NCBI RefSeq assembly: GCF_007197645.1
Contig: NZ_VKGK01000028.1
Coordinates: 1-64,000 of the forward strand
DNA length: 64,000 nucleotides
Direction: 5' to 3'
Source: Shewanella hanedai
Lineage (GTDB): Bacteria > Pseudomonadota > Gammaproteobacteria > Enterobacterales > Shewanellaceae
In this document: positions 36,317 through 44,231 of the stretch, in pieces
Layout: every line of letters starts with the position of its first letter
Position numbering within the stretch: position 1 is the stretch's first letter
Notes under the pieces: model-generated
Told to the model about the DNA's origin: nothing
The model's input: only the letters and a program-made list of their open reading frames with translations
Databases searched by the model: none
Translations under genes and position numbers: made by a program

Positions 36317-36353
36317 TTAAAAAAATCCTCACTATCTTAGATTGTGAGGATTT
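36317..36353 (-). terminator. Attenuator-like hairpin between pqqA and pqqB
   Basis: On the minus strand AAATCCTCAC pairs with GTGAGGATTT around a 12-base loop and runs into a T tract. It starts only a few bases after the pqqA stop. Such a site would leave much more pqqA than pqqBCDE transcript, which suits a peptide that is consumed as substrate. Confidence 0.8.
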
Positions 36354-36358
36354 CATGT

Positions 36359-36430
36359 TTAACGGTTACTGATATAAAGGGTAACTTCAAAACCTAGACG
36401 CATATCTTCAAATTTTGGTTTGGTCCACAT
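36359..36430 (-). CDS. pqqA: PqqA, precursor peptide of PQQ
   Basis: A 23-residue ribosomal peptide, MWTKPKFEDMRLGFEVTLYI followed by SNR. It contains the conserved Glu-x3-Tyr pair (E15 and Y19) whose side chains are joined and excised to make PQQ. GGAGGAACAAGCT gives a perfect ribosome-binding site before the ATG. It heads the pqqABCDE-peptidase operon. Confidence 0.97.
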   Translation of the reverse strand: MWTKPKFEDMRLGFEVTLYISNR

Positions 36431-36534
36431 AGCTTGTTCCTCCATTGTTATTTTATGTATTGCTAGTTCCAATATAAAAGCTGGTCAAGAATTAAAACAT
36501 TATACTTTGGGTGGAAAAAAGGACGAGAAAGGCT

Positions 36535-38679
36535 CTACACCTTACTCAATATAATGACAGCATCGCTGTTTAACGATTTTGTTTTCTTTGGTTTATTAGT
36601 CTTGTGTCCGTATCGATTAACCACACACAGTTTTGGGCTTTCAATGGTAACGAGGCATTCTAGGCACTGGACACACTCGCTGTAATCAATGGAACCATCG
36701 TGATTTATCGCATCAATACCACACTTCTTGTTTCGACAAAGCTGACAAGGACTCCCACACTCTTTGCGCCTCTTTAACCACTTAAACAGTGGATAACGCC
36801 CAAGTAACGCGAGCCCAGCTCCGAGTGGGCAGAGATAACGGCAATAAAACTTATGGATCTTCATACTGAGCAGAAGCAGTAATACTGCATAGAGGGTAAA
36901 AGGCCAGTAGCGGACAAAATTGAGGGTGATACTGGTTTTAAAAGGTTCAACTTCAGCCATCTGTTCAGCCAAGTTAAGCGAATAAAAGGCGGTGCCGACG
37001 AGTGTAAATAGGATGAGGTACTTTAACTTGCGAGCAAGTTTGTCAGTTTTGGGGTTTAGATGTATCTGTTTGATTTTTAACTTTCCGGCCACTATTCCGA
37101 TAATTTCTTGTAGTGCGCCGAAAGGGCAGAGCCAACCACAAAACAGACCTCTTCCCCAGAGGAATAAGGTAATAAAGACAAACACCCAGAGGATAAAGAT
37201 AATGGGATCGAGCAGAAATACTTCTAATTGAAATCCATTCGCTGCAGAGAGTAGCAGAGTGTAAATGTTGACGACAGACAGTTGACCTTGACTATAAAAT
37301 CCAAGATAGAGAAGCACGAACAGCAAAGAAAGAGCGCGAATGTTGTGAGTGAGTCGAGCATTGGCTGCTAGGGATTGCTGCTTAATAAAAACGATGATTA
37401 ATAGGGTTAAATAGAGTGAGACGATGGCTATTTCTACTCGTCGACCTTTCCATATCGTGAGCCACAATGGAGTTCTTTCATTTGATACTTGCGTCTGTTT
37501 CTCAAATAACTCAGTTGGGAGTTGAATACTGGATTCAAATACATGCTGTTTCTGACTGAGAAAAGACTGATTGTAGAAGACGGATAAACCTAAAGTAAAT
37601 TGCTTGTGTAGCTCGAAACCTGATTGTGACTTTATTCTAAAGACTTTCAAGTCAGTAAACTCTGGAATTAGCATGTTAAAAAATGGGTCATTAAAACTGT
37701 AAAAATCGATGTCTCGTAGATCAACTGGAAAGCTATCTTGGTTGGCACTTAAACGGTTTGAGACCGTCTGCGGTATAAATTGGTCACTGATAAATGAATA
37801 TTGACCACGATTTAACAGCAGCAATGCATGCTCTCCGGGCTTTAAACTGTCCATTAGACGCTGATACTCACGATCGCCGAGTAGGTTTTTACCTATTATG
37901 GGGATATTGATGAAACCAAAATAGAGATCGATAAATCGGTCGTCAGCTTGGTTCGCATTAGCTTGAGACTGGACGTTGATCTCATTAACGAGTCCGCTTG
38001 GTAAGTTACTTAAGAGCTCAGGAGAAGATCGCCAGTGTTGCAGATAACCCCGTGCGACTAATTCGTCAAACGTTAGTGGAGCGAAAAAGTTGGGTTTGAT
38101 GATGTAAGGCGATGCAGCAATAAAGCCCTCCAGTTTGGCTCTGGCGACCTTAAGCGCTGATGCTAAAATGGTGTCGTTTATCACCATGACAGAGACCGTT
38201 GCGCGGGTGATCCCATCAAAATAGGTGGCTTGTTTAGAGGTTTTGTCTTGGCTATTAATGATAAAGCGTTCTTTGACTGAGTGGCCTTGGTATTGATCCA
38301 CAAACTCAAACATAGGTTGCTCACCTAGGCCATGTAGAAAAATAGGCTCATGGTGCCCTTTGACATGTAAGCCGGTGATGGCTCCTTGAGTATCAAGGCC
38401 CATTAACAGGTTGATGGATTCACCGGAAAAGCCAATAAAATCGGTCAGATCGTCGGTTTCAAAGGCATAGCCTAACAACTGGTTGAGCTGATAGACGGGA
38501 GTCACTGGCAGGTTTTCGTCAGGTAAACCGATCCGAGTTGCACTGGGGAAAAGTTGGATGAGCTCAGGAGGAATGTCGGTCACATCATTATCGGCAAAAC
38601 AAAGAAAAGGGAGCGTTAACATCAACAGGAGGCAGAAGCTGGGAAAATGATGTTGTTTTAGTCTCCTTATAAATAACAT
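36535..38679 (-). CDS. NosR/NirI-like membrane protein: FMN-binding domain plus 4Fe-4S
   Basis: A 714-residue protein with a signal peptide (MLFIRRLK..., cleavage near LCFA) and a periplasmic FMN-binding domain (residues 50-180). The sequence DGITRATVS near 165 fits the site where RnfG/NosR proteins carry FMN covalently on Thr. Five or so membrane helices follow (about 410-640), with paired motifs CGWLCP and CRYLCP. The C terminus has two ferredoxin-type clusters (CGSPCQLCRNKKC and CVQCLECLVTIESPKLC). NosR serves N2O reductase, but no denitrification gene is near; the neighbours are pqqA and an aldehyde dehydrogenase. It may pass electrons across the membrane for, or sense the redox state of, the quinoprotein system. 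ATG 38679 is preferred to TTG 38691. Confidence 0.82.
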   Translation of the reverse strand: MLFIRRLKQHHFPSFCLLLMLTLPFLCFADNDVTDIPPELIQLFPSATRIGLPDENLPVTPVYQLNQLLGYAFETDDLTDFIGFSGESINLLMGLDTQGAITGLHVKGHHEPIFLHGLGEQPMFEFVDQYQGHSVKERFIINSQDKTSKQATYFDGITRATVSVMVINDTILASALKVARAKLEGFIAASPYIIKPNFFAPLTFDELVARGYLQHWRSSPELLSNLPSGLVNEINVQSQANANQADDRFIDLYFGFINIPIIGKNLLGDREYQRLMDSLKPGEHALLLLNRGQYSFISDQFIPQTVSNRLSANQDSFPVDLRDIDFYSFNDPFFNMLIPEFTDLKVFRIKSQSGFELHKQFTLGLSVFYNQSFLSQKQHVFESSIQLPTELFEKQTQVSNERTPLWLTIWKGRRVEIAIVSLYLTLLIIVFIKQQSLAANARLTHNIRALSLLFVLLYLGFYSQGQLSVVNIYTLLLSAANGFQLEVFLLDPIIFILWVFVFITLFLWGRGLFCGWLCPFGALQEIIGIVAGKLKIKQIHLNPKTDKLARKLKYLILFTLVGTAFYSLNLAEQMAEVEPFKTSITLNFVRYWPFTLYAVLLLLLSMKIHKFYCRYLCPLGAGLALLGRYPLFKWLKRRKECGSPCQLCRNKKCGIDAINHDGSIDYSECVQCLECLVTIESPKLCVVNRYGHKTNKPKKTKSLNSDAVIILSKV

Positions 38680-38756
38680 GCTATGCCCCAAAAGAGTATT
38701 AGATCATATTCGCTTCCAAACACAGTGTTGATGTTTGGAAGCGTGTCACTTAATGG

Positions 38757-40277
38757 TTAAAAGAATCCAAGCGGGCTAGTGCTGTAACTCACGAGTAGAT
38801 TCTTGGTTTGCTGATAATGATCTAGCATCATCTTGTGAGTTTCACGTCCGATCCCAGACTTCTTATAACCACCGAATGCAGCATGGGCTGGGTAGAGGTG
38901 ATAACAGTTGGTCCAAACACGTCCAGCTTGTAAGCCGCGTCCCATTCTGTAGGAAAGGTTGGCATCACGAGTCCACAGACCTGCACCTAATCCGTAGGCC
39001 GAGTCATTGGCGACTGCCAGCGCTTCAGCTTCATCTTTAAACGTAGTGACAGCGATAACAGGCCCGAAGATCTCTTCTTGGAAAATCCGCATAGAGTTAT
39101 CACCTTGGAGAATGGTAGGCTGGATATAAAACCCATTTTCAAGCGAATCGCCTAGCCTTTCTTGATCGCCGCCAGTCAACACTTTCGCACCTTCTTGGCT
39201 GCCTATTTTTAAGTAGCCCATGATCTTATCAAACTGCTCTTGGGAAGCTTGAGCGCCGACCATGGTTGAGGTGTCGAGTGGATTACCTCGGATGATCTCT
39301 TTGGTTTTTTGAAGCACTTTTGTCATGAATTCATCGAAGATATCTTCCTGGATCAAGGCTCTCGATGGACAAGTACACACTTCTCCTTGGTTGAAGAAAC
39401 CAAGCACAAAACCTTCAGCGCATTTATCGAGATAGTCATCTTCGAATTGAGTCACGTCACTAAAGTAGATGTTAGGGGACTTACCGCCCAACTCAACTGT
39501 TGAGGGGATTAAGTTCTCTGCCGCACATTTCAAGATATGTCCACCAACGGCGGTTGATCCTGTAAAGGCTATTTTTGCAATACGCGTGCTGGTGGCCAAT
39601 GCTTCACCGGCTTCTTTACCGAAGCCATTCACCACGTTAAGGACACCACCTGGGAGTAGATCGCCAATGATCTCCATTAAGACCAAAATACTGGCAGGGG
39701 TTTGCTCGGCAGGTTTAAGCACAATACAGTTACCTGCGGCGAGGGCAGGCGCCAGTTTCCACGCAGCCATTAACAGCGGGAAGTTCCATGGAATGATCTG
39801 GCCAACAACACCGAGAGGTTCATGGAAGTGGTAGGCCACGGTGTCTTTGTCGATTTCTGATAGCGTGCCTTCTTGTGCACGAATACAACCCGCATAGTAA
39901 CGGAAATGATCTGAGCATAAAGGAAGGTCAGCGGCTAAGGTTTCACGCACTGGTTTGCCGTTATCCCATGTTTCCGCCACTGCGAGTGCTTCTAAGTTCT
40001 CATCAATTCGGTCTGCTATTTTAAGCAGTATGTTTGAACGCGCCTGCACCGAAGTCTCTGCCCAGCCAACTTTAGCGCTGTGAGCTGCATCTAATGCGAG
40101 CTCGATATCCTGCGCACATGAGCGAGGTATTTTACAGATCTCTTCACCGGTGACAGGAGTTGTATTACTAAAATAAATACCTTTTACGGGTGGGACCCAT
40201 TTTCCACCAATAAAGTTTTCATATTGCGCTTTAAAAGAAATAACTGAATTGTCGCTACCCGGATATGCATAAATCAT
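38757..40277 (-). CDS. NAD-dependent aldehyde dehydrogenase, ExaC/AcoD-like
   Basis: A 506-residue cytosolic enzyme that oxidises aldehydes such as acetaldehyde to acids. Features: substrate/NAD segment IIPWNFPLLMAAWKLAPALAAGN, FTGSTAVGG, catalytic Glu in TVELGGKSPN and catalytic Cys in FFNQGEVCTCPSRA. The N terminus (YENFIGGKWVPP) and C terminus (SGIGRETHKMMLDHYQQTKNLLVSY) match the ExaC/AcoD group that accompanies PQQ-alcohol dehydrogenases. GAGGTGAAAC precedes the ATG. It lies downstream of the dehydrogenase gene on the same strand, with its own 365-base leader. Confidence 0.93.
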   Translation of the reverse strand: MIYAYPGSDNSVISFKAQYENFIGGKWVPPVKGIYFSNTTPVTGEEICKIPRSCAQDIELALDAAHSAKVGWAETSVQARSNILLKIADRIDENLEALAVAETWDNGKPVRETLAADLPLCSDHFRYYAGCIRAQEGTLSEIDKDTVAYHFHEPLGVVGQIIPWNFPLLMAAWKLAPALAAGNCIVLKPAEQTPASILVLMEIIGDLLPGGVLNVVNGFGKEAGEALATSTRIAKIAFTGSTAVGGHILKCAAENLIPSTVELGGKSPNIYFSDVTQFEDDYLDKCAEGFVLGFFNQGEVCTCPSRALIQEDIFDEFMTKVLQKTKEIIRGNPLDTSTMVGAQASQEQFDKIMGYLKIGSQEGAKVLTGGDQERLGDSLENGFYIQPTILQGDNSMRIFQEEIFGPVIAVTTFKDEAEALAVANDSAYGLGAGLWTRDANLSYRMGRGLQAGRVWTNCYHLYPAHAAFGGYKKSGIGRETHKMMLDHYQQTKNLLVSYSTSPLGFF

Positions 40278-40642
40278 GTTTCACCTCGAATCTAGACCTG
40301 ACAGAGTGTGTCTCTTTTCCATGGTCTTGTTTTTGTTTGCTCTGGGTTAATCCAAAACATCTTGATGAATTCATATTATCCCTGCGCTTTAAGACAAAAC
40401 ATGATCCCTTGGCACAAAAAAACTCATACTTTAGAAGGAAGTTAGTCTTGTTTCTTGAGTAAGCGGTCTATTTTTTTACAATTAATTCCTCATCTTAAGT
40501 AGGGAATTAGTTGTTCGAGAGGTTGGAGTTATTGAAGCGTCACTGAACGGGGATTTCGTCTGTGCCGTTAATCTGAACTTAGGAATGGTAGATAAAAAAA
40601 GGACTGTAAATACAGTCCTTTTTAGAGTAATGAATAAACTGA
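40278..40642 (-). promoter_or_regulatory. Leader of the aldehyde dehydrogenase gene
   Basis: Besides the terminator of the upstream dehydrogenase (40595-40626) this region holds two fragments that resemble the island motif: TTATCC...CTTTAAG at 40376-40393 (longer spacing) and ATACTTTAGAAGGAAG near 40426-40441. Both are degenerate, so regulation in common with the porin and ABC operon is only suggested. Confidence 0.35.
40595..40626 (-). terminator. Terminator of the quinoprotein alcohol dehydrogenase
   Basis: AAAAGGACTGTA and TACAGTCCTTTT form a long perfect stem with a minimal loop and run into a T tract on the minus strand, about 17 bases past the stop. The plus strand also ends in TTTTT. 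A strong terminator here means the aldehyde dehydrogenase depends mostly on its own promoter. Confidence 0.88.
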
Positions 40643-42415
40643 TTAGTTGTAATTCTTGGGTAGTTTGAAGGTCCAGACGGTTCCGCCTTGGTTCAGGTGC
40701 TTAATGCGTTTAGCCACATCCCCACCCCAAAGAGGCACTGCGCCGCCCCAACCAGAGAGCACTGACACATATTGCTCGCCGTCCATATCCCAAGTGACAG
40801 GCGATCCAACAATGCCGGAACCGGTATTAAACTTATACTTAATCTCACCGGTTTGAGCATTCATGGCTAATAGGTAACCTTCTGGGTTGCCCATAAAGAC
40901 AAGGTTGCCTCCGGTGGTTAATATACCTCCCCACAGTGGAGAGTAGTTTTTGTAACGCCATACTTCCTTACCTGTTTTTGGATCTATTGCTTTTAAGACA
41001 CCAATATATTCTTCATTGATTGCCTTAATGGTAAAGCCAGCGCCTAGGTACGCCGCCCCTTTTTTATAGGCCGTTGGTTCATTCCAGATATCCATCTCCC
41101 ACTCATTAGAAGGGACATAGAAAAGCTCTGTATCTTGGCTATAAGCCATTGGCATCCAGTTTTTCCCACCTAAGAAAGAGGGCGCTGCAACCACGGTTTT
41201 GCCTTCTTTGCCATCTTTTGAATCCATGGGATTTCCTGGACGGCCTGCTTCAACAAAGATGGGACGGCCATTTGAGTCTAAACCCGATGCCCAAGTGATC
41301 TTATCTGAGAAGGGGAAACCGCGGATAAAGTCGCCGTTTTCACGGTTAAGGACATAGAAAAAGCCATTACGATCAGCGGTAGCAGCTGCCTTAATTGTTT
41401 TACCTTTGTCTGTGTAATCAAATGGAATGAGCTCATTTACACCATCATAATCCCAGCCGTCATGCGGGGTGGTTTGAAAATGCCACACAATTTTACCCGT
41501 ATCAGGATCAATGGCTAAACGTGACGCTGAGAAGTAGTTATCCCCAGGTCTAAGATGAGAGTTCCAAGGCGCAGGGTTACCTGTGCCGAAGAAGAGTAGA
41601 TCCACATCAGCATCATAAGTGCCACCTAGCCAAGGCGCAGCACCACCAGATTTCCACAGATCCCCTGGCCAAGTTTGCCCTGGTTTACCGCCAGATATGC
41701 CATTCTCAATTTTTTTGCCATCTTTCCAGATGTAACCCATATGGCCTTCAACGGTCGGGCGTTCCCACACGAGTTGACCATTTAAGGCATTGTAAGCTCT
41801 AACTTTGCCGACGATACCGAACTCACCACCTGAGACACCTGTGATGATGTTGCCTTTGACGACAATTGGCGCAGCTGTGATTGAGTAACCCGCTTTGTAA
41901 TCTTCAACTTTTTTCTTCCAGACGACTTTGCCTGTGTCTTTATTAAGCGCGACCAGTTTTGCATCCAGTGTGCCAAAGATAACGAGATCGCCATAGAGAG
42001 CAACACCTCGGTTAATGACATCACAACAAGGCATGATCCCATCGGGAAGTCTAGCGTCGTATTGCCAAAGTTCATCACCCGTTCTCGCATCTATGGCATA
42101 AACTCTGGAGTAAGATCCGGTGATATACATAACACCATCTTTGATCATAGGTTGTGATTCTTGACCACGTTGTTTCTCCCCCCCGAGGGAGAAAGCCCAG
42201 ACAGGTCGCATCTCTTTTACTGTGCTGGTATTGATCATACTAAGCGGGCTGTATCGCTGACCTTTCAGTCCCATTCCATAAGACACGACATCATGAGTTG
42301 TCACTTGATCGTTAGCTATATCTTTATCAGTTACATTAGCACTCGCGGCACCACAGAGCGCTAATGTAATACAAAGAGATAATGATAACTTATTATTTTT
42401 GCATGTTTTTATCAT
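40643..42415 (-). CDS. PQQ-dependent alcohol dehydrogenase, predicted lanthanide type (PedH/ExaF-like)
   Basis: A 590-residue periplasmic quinoprotein with an eight-bladed propeller. The signal peptide ends near residue 27 (AASA-N). The adjacent disulfide pair C130-C131 (MPCCDV) that covers PQQ, tryptophan-docking repeats (GxxxWxY/F), metal-site Glu in SGGEFGIVG and Asn in FGTGNPAPWN are present. The catalytic Asp is D322 in HDGWDYDGVNEL. The residue two later is D324; calcium enzymes have Ala or Ser there, and lanthanide enzymes (XoxF, ExaF, PedH) have Asp. It lacks a fused cytochrome domain, so electrons should pass to the separate cytochrome c-550. No second, calcium-type copy lies in the window. 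Confidence 0.92.
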   Translation of the reverse strand: MIKTCKNNKLSLSLCITLALCGAASANVTDKDIANDQVTTHDVVSYGMGLKGQRYSPLSMINTSTVKEMRPVWAFSLGGEKQRGQESQPMIKDGVMYITGSYSRVYAIDARTGDELWQYDARLPDGIMPCCDVINRGVALYGDLVIFGTLDAKLVALNKDTGKVVWKKKVEDYKAGYSITAAPIVVKGNIITGVSGGEFGIVGKVRAYNALNGQLVWERPTVEGHMGYIWKDGKKIENGISGGKPGQTWPGDLWKSGGAAPWLGGTYDADVDLLFFGTGNPAPWNSHLRPGDNYFSASRLAIDPDTGKIVWHFQTTPHDGWDYDGVNELIPFDYTDKGKTIKAAATADRNGFFYVLNRENGDFIRGFPFSDKITWASGLDSNGRPIFVEAGRPGNPMDSKDGKEGKTVVAAPSFLGGKNWMPMAYSQDTELFYVPSNEWEMDIWNEPTAYKKGAAYLGAGFTIKAINEEYIGVLKAIDPKTGKEVWRYKNYSPLWGGILTTGGNLVFMGNPEGYLLAMNAQTGEIKYKFNTGSGIVGSPVTWDMDGEQYVSVLSGWGGAVPLWGGDVAKRIKHLNQGGTVWTFKLPKNYN

Positions 42416-42517
42416 TGTGTTTCCTCGCTTGACCTTTATTCAGTTACCCTAAGTTGATCGTATTTATACAAATCAAACAAAATCCTAAAGATCGTGAATT
42501 AATAGCATTGGTATTTC

Positions 42518-42576
42518 TTATCCTTTGACTAGCGTTTTATCTCGACGAGTTTTATTCGTGAGTTTAAGTAGGATAA
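42518..42576 (-). promoter_or_regulatory. Degenerate island motifs upstream of the alcohol dehydrogenase
   Basis: TTTAAGTAGGATAA at 42563-42576 matches 11 of 14 positions of the inverse complement of TTATCCTCCTTTAG. TTATCCTTTGACTAG at 42518-42532 matches the same motif in the other orientation with an insertion. Both lie 100-160 bases before the dehydrogenase start. I infer possible control by the LuxR-type regulator. Confidence 0.4.
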
Positions 42577-42651
42577 ATTCAGATTAAAGTGAATCTGTTT
42601 TGCCGCCTATTGAACCCCAGTAGGGATTCGTATCATCACTTAGTAGGACAA

Positions 42652-43551
42652 CTAAGGATGACTTTTTTCAGGAAGGTAAAGATCAGGTACTTGGTAGAGC
42701 GTATGGTAATGTGCAAATATTTTTTCCATGTGGCCTTGTTTGATCATGGCCTCCACAATGTCACCGACGGCATAACCGAGTTGTCTGTGTTGGGTTTTAA
42801 CGGCCATGCCAATATCCCACTGCTGACGTCCCATCATGGGGAATGCATTTTCAGCCAAGGGGTACTGTTTGGAATCAAGCGAGTGTTGAAAATGACTGAT
42901 TTGGCTTCGAAGCCCCATCGCGGCATCGACTTCGCCGTTGCTCATGGCATCAAGTGCGAGGGGAATGGATGAAAAATGTTTAGCACTCTCTCGCATTCTT
43001 CCGCCAAACGCGGAAGTGAGGTAAAACTGGGGGATGGAGTCAACCTCGACACCTATATTGTGATATTGGAAAACGGCAATGGTGGAAACCGTTTCAATCT
43101 GCTTTGCGTTGTATATGATCTGCCATGACTCGGTATGATAAGGGGCAAACATATGCACTTGCTCGTGCACTAGCTCACCGATATCATCACGCATTTGCGA
43201 GTAGGCTTTGTCATAGGGAACCCGCAACATAAGGTCGGCAACACTGCGTTTTAGAAAATGGCCTTTCCAGAGGTTATTTCTGAGATCATCTTCTACATTC
43301 TCATCTGCCGTCATCCATCTCAATTTCAGTTCAACATTTAACTGCTGCGCGATGTGTTGAGCAACATCAACGTCAATTCCTTGGGGAAGGCCATCTATTT
43401 GGTAGGAGAAAGGCGCAAAATCACGGTAGATTGCTACCGTGATCTCTTTACTGTCTATGATGTCATCATAGGAACGAGCAAAACCTGTAGAGCTGAATGC
43501 TAAACTACAGATCAAGCCATATCTCAGCCAACTGCGGTTAATTCTCTTCAC
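42652..43551 (-). CDS. Quinoprotein-associated periplasmic binding protein, MxaJ/XoxJ-like
   Basis: A 299-residue periplasmic protein of the family-3 solute-binding fold (signal peptide to about residue 25; ITVAIYRDFAPFSYQIDGLPQGIDVDVAQHIAQQL). It matches the group found next to quinoprotein dehydrogenases (MxaJ, XoxJ, and the PedF neighbour in P. putida), which is thought to help activate the dehydrogenase or couple it with its cytochrome rather than to serve transport. The GTG start at 43551 overlaps the cytochrome gene end by 14 bases, so the two are translated together. Confidence 0.85.
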   Translation of the reverse strand: MKRINRSWLRYGLICSLAFSSTGFARSYDDIIDSKEITVAIYRDFAPFSYQIDGLPQGIDVDVAQHIAQQLNVELKLRWMTADENVEDDLRNNLWKGHFLKRSVADLMLRVPYDKAYSQMRDDIGELVHEQVHMFAPYHTESWQIIYNAKQIETVSTIAVFQYHNIGVEVDSIPQFYLTSAFGGRMRESAKHFSSIPLALDAMSNGEVDAAMGLRSQISHFQHSLDSKQYPLAENAFPMMGRQQWDIGMAVKTQHRQLGYAVGDIVEAMIKQGHMEKIFAHYHTLYQVPDLYLPEKSHP

Positions 43552-43981
43552 TAACCGACTCTAGCCAGACTTTTATTGCCCAAAGAGCCTCTTGTGTTAG
43601 GTGCTCTGTCATCTTGGGCATATAGACTGCTCCATTTCTAACAGCGCCGTTTTGAACTCGATAACCGTACCATTCATCTCCATCAATATCAGGTGCAAGC
43701 AGGCGAAGGTCTGGTGCAATGCCGCCTGAAATTCCCTCTAACCCATGGCAACGTGCGCAATTTTGATTGTAAGCTGACGCACCAACGCGAATGATGCCTG
43801 CCTGAATATCTCCACTGTGCTCACGATATGGATTAGCTTCTATCCATTCATCACCGAGCTGTGGCAGGGCTGAAGTGTCAATAGATTGCGGCGTAACAGG
43901 GCCATGGGCGGAAACATTGAACGTGCCGGCAATTAACATCATTGCCAACATGTACTTTCCCTTTAAGCGGGTTTCTCTCAT
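43538..43981 (-). CDS. pedF: Cytochrome c-550 (PedF/ExaB-like)
   Basis: A 147-residue periplasmic monohaem cytochrome c: signal peptide ending near VSA-H (residue 26), haem motif C75-A-R-C78-H79 and a likely Met ligand in VYMPKM (around 115). The surrounding sequence (YNQNCARCHGLEGISGGIAPDLR and EWYGYRVQNGAVRNG) is that of the PedF family, the direct electron acceptor of PQQ-ethanol dehydrogenases. It is the first gene of the minus-strand set and diverges from the ABC operon. Confidence 0.92.
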   Translation of the reverse strand: MRETRLKGKYMLAMMLIAGTFNVSAHGPVTPQSIDTSALPQLGDEWIEANPYREHSGDIQAGIIRVGASAYNQNCARCHGLEGISGGIAPDLRLLAPDIDGDEWYGYRVQNGAVRNGAVYMPKMTEHLTQEALWAIKVWLESVSEEN

Positions 43982-44075
43982 CTCAATTCAACCTTCATCA
44001 TTGTTATATTCTGAACTCATGGATAAATACTAACCAGCAAATGTGCTATGTCGAATTACACTTTGGCCGCAATCG

Positions 44076-44100
44076 TTATCCTCCTTTAGTAGGAGGTATA
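44076..44100. promoter_or_regulatory. Palindromic candidate operator between cytochrome and ABC operons
   Basis: TTATCCTCCTTTAG (44076-44089) is identical to the copy before the porin. Here it is part of a palindrome: CCTCCT (44080-44085), TTAGT, AGGAGG (44091-44096), extending to TATC/GGTATA. It sits about 95 bases from the cytochrome start and 132 from the ABC start, suited to control both directions. LuxR-type regulators bind such dyads as dimers; assignment to the regulator at 26572 is inference. Confidence 0.6.
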
Positions 44101-44231
44101 AAGGTTTATTAGCAATGAAAGGATTTAATTTTGTTTATTAACAGTGGCTTGAGTGTTTAAGGATGAGTGTTGGGTAGGTTTTGAACTTCGAGGTTTATTC
44201 TATATGCTGGGTTGAATGTTAAAAACTTGCC

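Noticed and set aside
36535..38679. A nitrous-oxide reductase locus, suggested by the NosR-like protein
   Set aside because: No nosZ, nosD, nosF, nosY or nosL gene is in the window; all neighbours belong to PQQ-linked alcohol oxidation.
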